From: Nitzschia sp. pyKryTriq1 | Taxonomy: Eukaryota; Bacillariophyta; Bacillariophyceae; Bacillariales; Bacillariaceae | Length of the DNA stretch: 64,000 nt | Reading direction: 5' to 3' | NCBI GenBank assembly: GCA_956465555.1 | Contig: OY101115.1 | Span: 3,820,120-3,884,119, forward strand | Shown: in pieces, positions 62,451 to 64,000 of the stretch | How the letters are laid out: every line of letters starts with the position of its first letter | Numbering within the stretch: position 1 is the first letter of the stretch | Made by a program: the position numbers and the translations under genes | Notes under the pieces: model-generated | The model's input: the letters and a program-made list of their open reading frames with translations, nothing else | Told to the model about the DNA's origin: nothing | Databases searched by the model: none

Positions 62451-63542
62451 TTAGCTGATGGGAGTAGTCGCGGTCCATACCTTGGGGCTTTGCTCGTTGC
62501 GCTTGTCAAAGAAATCCCAGACGACCTTTCTAGCCACCCAACACATGGCAGCATGATCCGTCGTCCCTGCCCACACAGTTGGAATGTTGCCAAAGCGTCG
62601 ATACCAGAAACGATTCCCTTCGTGTGCCTCCCCAGTTTTCTTATTCTTATGATCCGCAAATGTATCAGACGGATTCTCGGAACAATTTCGAATGTACAGA
62701 GCTCGTTGAGACTCGAGGAATTCCGTCACGGGTTTATCGTCTTTTGCCCATTGGAGATTGTGTGTCGAATCGGTAAACACTAAACCATTGATACTGGAGA
62801 GCAATTTCCTTCTGTTCTCTCCTTCAAGCAAATAGTGAACGAGATAGCCCCCAGCAGCCGAGTGGGAAAGTATGTATATTGGATGTTTGGCGAAGGATGG
62901 CTGGCTCCATTCCAAGTTTTCCAAGGAGCATCGAACTAGAGTCATCCCTTCCGTTTTCCCCCGCGCATTCGGATCCAGCACAATGACTGACCATCCCCGC
63001 TTTATTGCTTGGTGGATATGATAAAAAGCGGATCCTCTTTCTAAACCAGATACCAATAATTCCCTGACCGACAGAATTCCAGCTCTTGATTTCCCCTTGC
63101 CGGTAAAAATCATGAGGATCGGTCTTGTCTCTTCAGGATCATTGGCAAAGCCAGGGGTTGCTAGTGCATTTATTGGCTCTCCTTCCAAAGAAAATAGTTT
63201 TGCCCATTCAAGACCATACTCGTCTTGCAAGCGTTGCTGCACGATTTGCTGGCAGCACTGGATTACCCTATCAAAGTAAGGGCCATCTGGAATATATGTT
63301 TTTCTGTTGTCGGAAGTTATCATCACGCCAGTTGTTTTGTGAAAAAGGCGAGTCTCGGGAAGATCAGGCTCGTCCGGAGCGTTGCTGGCAATGCGACGAT
63401 ATTCAAAGCCGCAATCGGACAGCCCAAGTGCTCCAAATCGAAGGGGAGCTTCCTCGGGTTGCGCCTTTTTATTTCCTGATGTTGGTGATGGCTCCAATTC
63501 TTTCACAACACACGACGAGCTCCATGGATTACAATTTCCCAT
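62451..63542 (-). CDS. ARB2-like alpha/beta hydrolase with N-myristoylation signal
   Basis: 363 residues, single exon. It starts MGNCNPWSSS, a good N-myristoylation/palmitoylation signal (Gly2, Cys4), suggesting membrane attachment. An ARB2/FAM172A-type alpha/beta-hydrolase core follows: FEYRRIASNAP, VQQRLQDEYGLEWAKL, PILMIFTGKGKSRAGI, GWSVIVLDPNAR, YILSHSAAGGYLVHYLL (nucleophile-elbow Ser) and LVFTDSTHNLQW. A late His candidate sits in TDHAAMCWVARKVVWDFF. ARB2 proteins link to small-RNA and heterochromatin machinery in fungi and animals, and an acylated version would not fit a nuclear role, so the role here is open. Confidence 0.75.
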   Translation of the reverse strand: MGNCNPWSSSCVVKELEPSPTSGNKKAQPEEAPLRFGALGLSDCGFEYRRIASNAPDEPDLPETRLFHKTTGVMITSDNRKTYIPDGPYFDRVIQCCQQIVQQRLQDEYGLEWAKLFSLEGEPINALATPGFANDPEETRPILMIFTGKGKSRAGILSVRELLVSGLERGSAFYHIHQAIKRGWSVIVLDPNARGKTEGMTLVRCSLENLEWSQPSFAKHPIYILSHSAAGGYLVHYLLEGENRRKLLSSINGLVFTDSTHNLQWAKDDKPVTEFLESQRALYIRNCSENPSDTFADHKNKKTGEAHEGNRFWYRRFGNIPTVWAGTTDHAAMCWVARKVVWDFFDKRNEQSPKVWTATTPIS

Positions 63543-64000
63543 TTTAGGCCATTTGAGCTTTTGTTCATTGATGTCGACGATTTTGCTGTTATTTTAGGTG
63601 TGTAATCTACTCGTAGGAGTTGTTTGACACGATCAATTGTTTGGTTTTGTTATCCCGACGTTTGTATTTTGAGTGGTGTCAAGTGTGTGTATCCAAAAAA
63701 TAAAACCCGTCTTGCGTCTAATATACCGGTACCTGGCGTCGTCATTTGGATGGGCGAAACGCGAAGCGCTAAATTTTTTACACGCGGCTGGAGAACTAAA
63801 AGAAAAACCCGGCATGGGGATGACGTGTCACAAAATTGAGAACTTCACGATACTGTACACGTACTACCGGTAGGGTTGGATGGTGACCCAAATGACTAAG
63901 GCGACTTAATAATTTTGTGCGAAGTCCGCGCATCCGGCAAATCCTCGACAAACGAGCCGAAAGAGCCAGCAACTACAGTAAAAGCCGCAGCGACATGATG
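63543..64000. other. Right-edge spacer
   Basis: No gene supported. TACCGGTACCTGG and TACTACCGGTAGG motifs occur at about 63,724 and 63,862. A gene may start beyond the window. Confidence 0.5.

Noticed and set aside
62175-62783. 202-codon plus-strand frame
   Set aside because: It runs through the poly-G tract and then antisense to the ARB2-like gene.

Overview
The window is nuclear DNA of a photosynthetic stramenopile, most likely a diatom and probably a pennate one. The evidence is: short introns of about 80-140 bp with GTAAG-type donors; compact genes on both strands; presequences with a diatom-style AF cleavage motif (bestrophin-like channel at 14.4 kb, small protein at 16.3 kb, aminopeptidase at 41.1 kb); an FEA1/ISIP2-like iron-uptake protein; and an MsrA that appears to be a selenoprotein. 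The species cannot be named from sequence alone.

Layout: 0-12.5 kb holds a partial linker histone H1 (-), a 48-bp satellite, a small conserved protein (+), a ChaC-RCC1 fusion (-), cysteinyl-tRNA synthetase (-), a 2OG-Fe(II) oxygenase (+), Derlin (-) and an unassigned beta-rich protein (+). 12.4-14.4 kb is a non-coding block with a 32-bp satellite. 14.4-24.5 kb holds a plastid-targeted bestrophin (+), a small plastid-type protein (+), a MUS81 nuclease with an unusual C-terminus (-), MsrA with an in-frame TGA at the catalytic position (+), cytoplasmic dynein intermediate chain (+) and a MED8-like protein (-). 24,774-29,523 is a complete Ty3/gypsy-type LTR retrotransposon with identical-looking LTRs and a GACGG target duplication, but a decayed interior. 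It lies about 140 bp upstream of PIG-U.

29.7-43.5 kb holds PIG-U, a THP3/LENG8-like SAC3-domain protein, SEC62, IMP-specific 5'-nucleotidase, mitochondrial ATP synthase gamma, a 205-bp near-perfect palindrome, a frameshifted sulfotransferase-like pseudogene and an Xaa-Pro aminopeptidase. 43.5-64 kb holds a CTC1-like OB-fold protein, two related tandem-repeat arrays, a PIF1 helicase fused to RNase H1-HBD, G-patch and BRCT domains, a two-module Golgi-type glycosyltransferase, the FEA1/ISIP2-like protein, a TMEM180-like transporter, SNAPC3 and an acylated ARB2-like hydrolase.

There are no operons. Most genes are unrelated housekeeping functions (translation, ER quality control and translocation, GPI anchoring, genome maintenance, iron and redox handling). 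Intergenic spacers share one style: clusters of TACCGGTAC/GTACTGGTAC palindromes and CTACTAGTAG-like palindromes that I did not see inside the coding regions. Exon structures were worked out by hand from splice-site consensus and reading-frame continuity, without transcript evidence.
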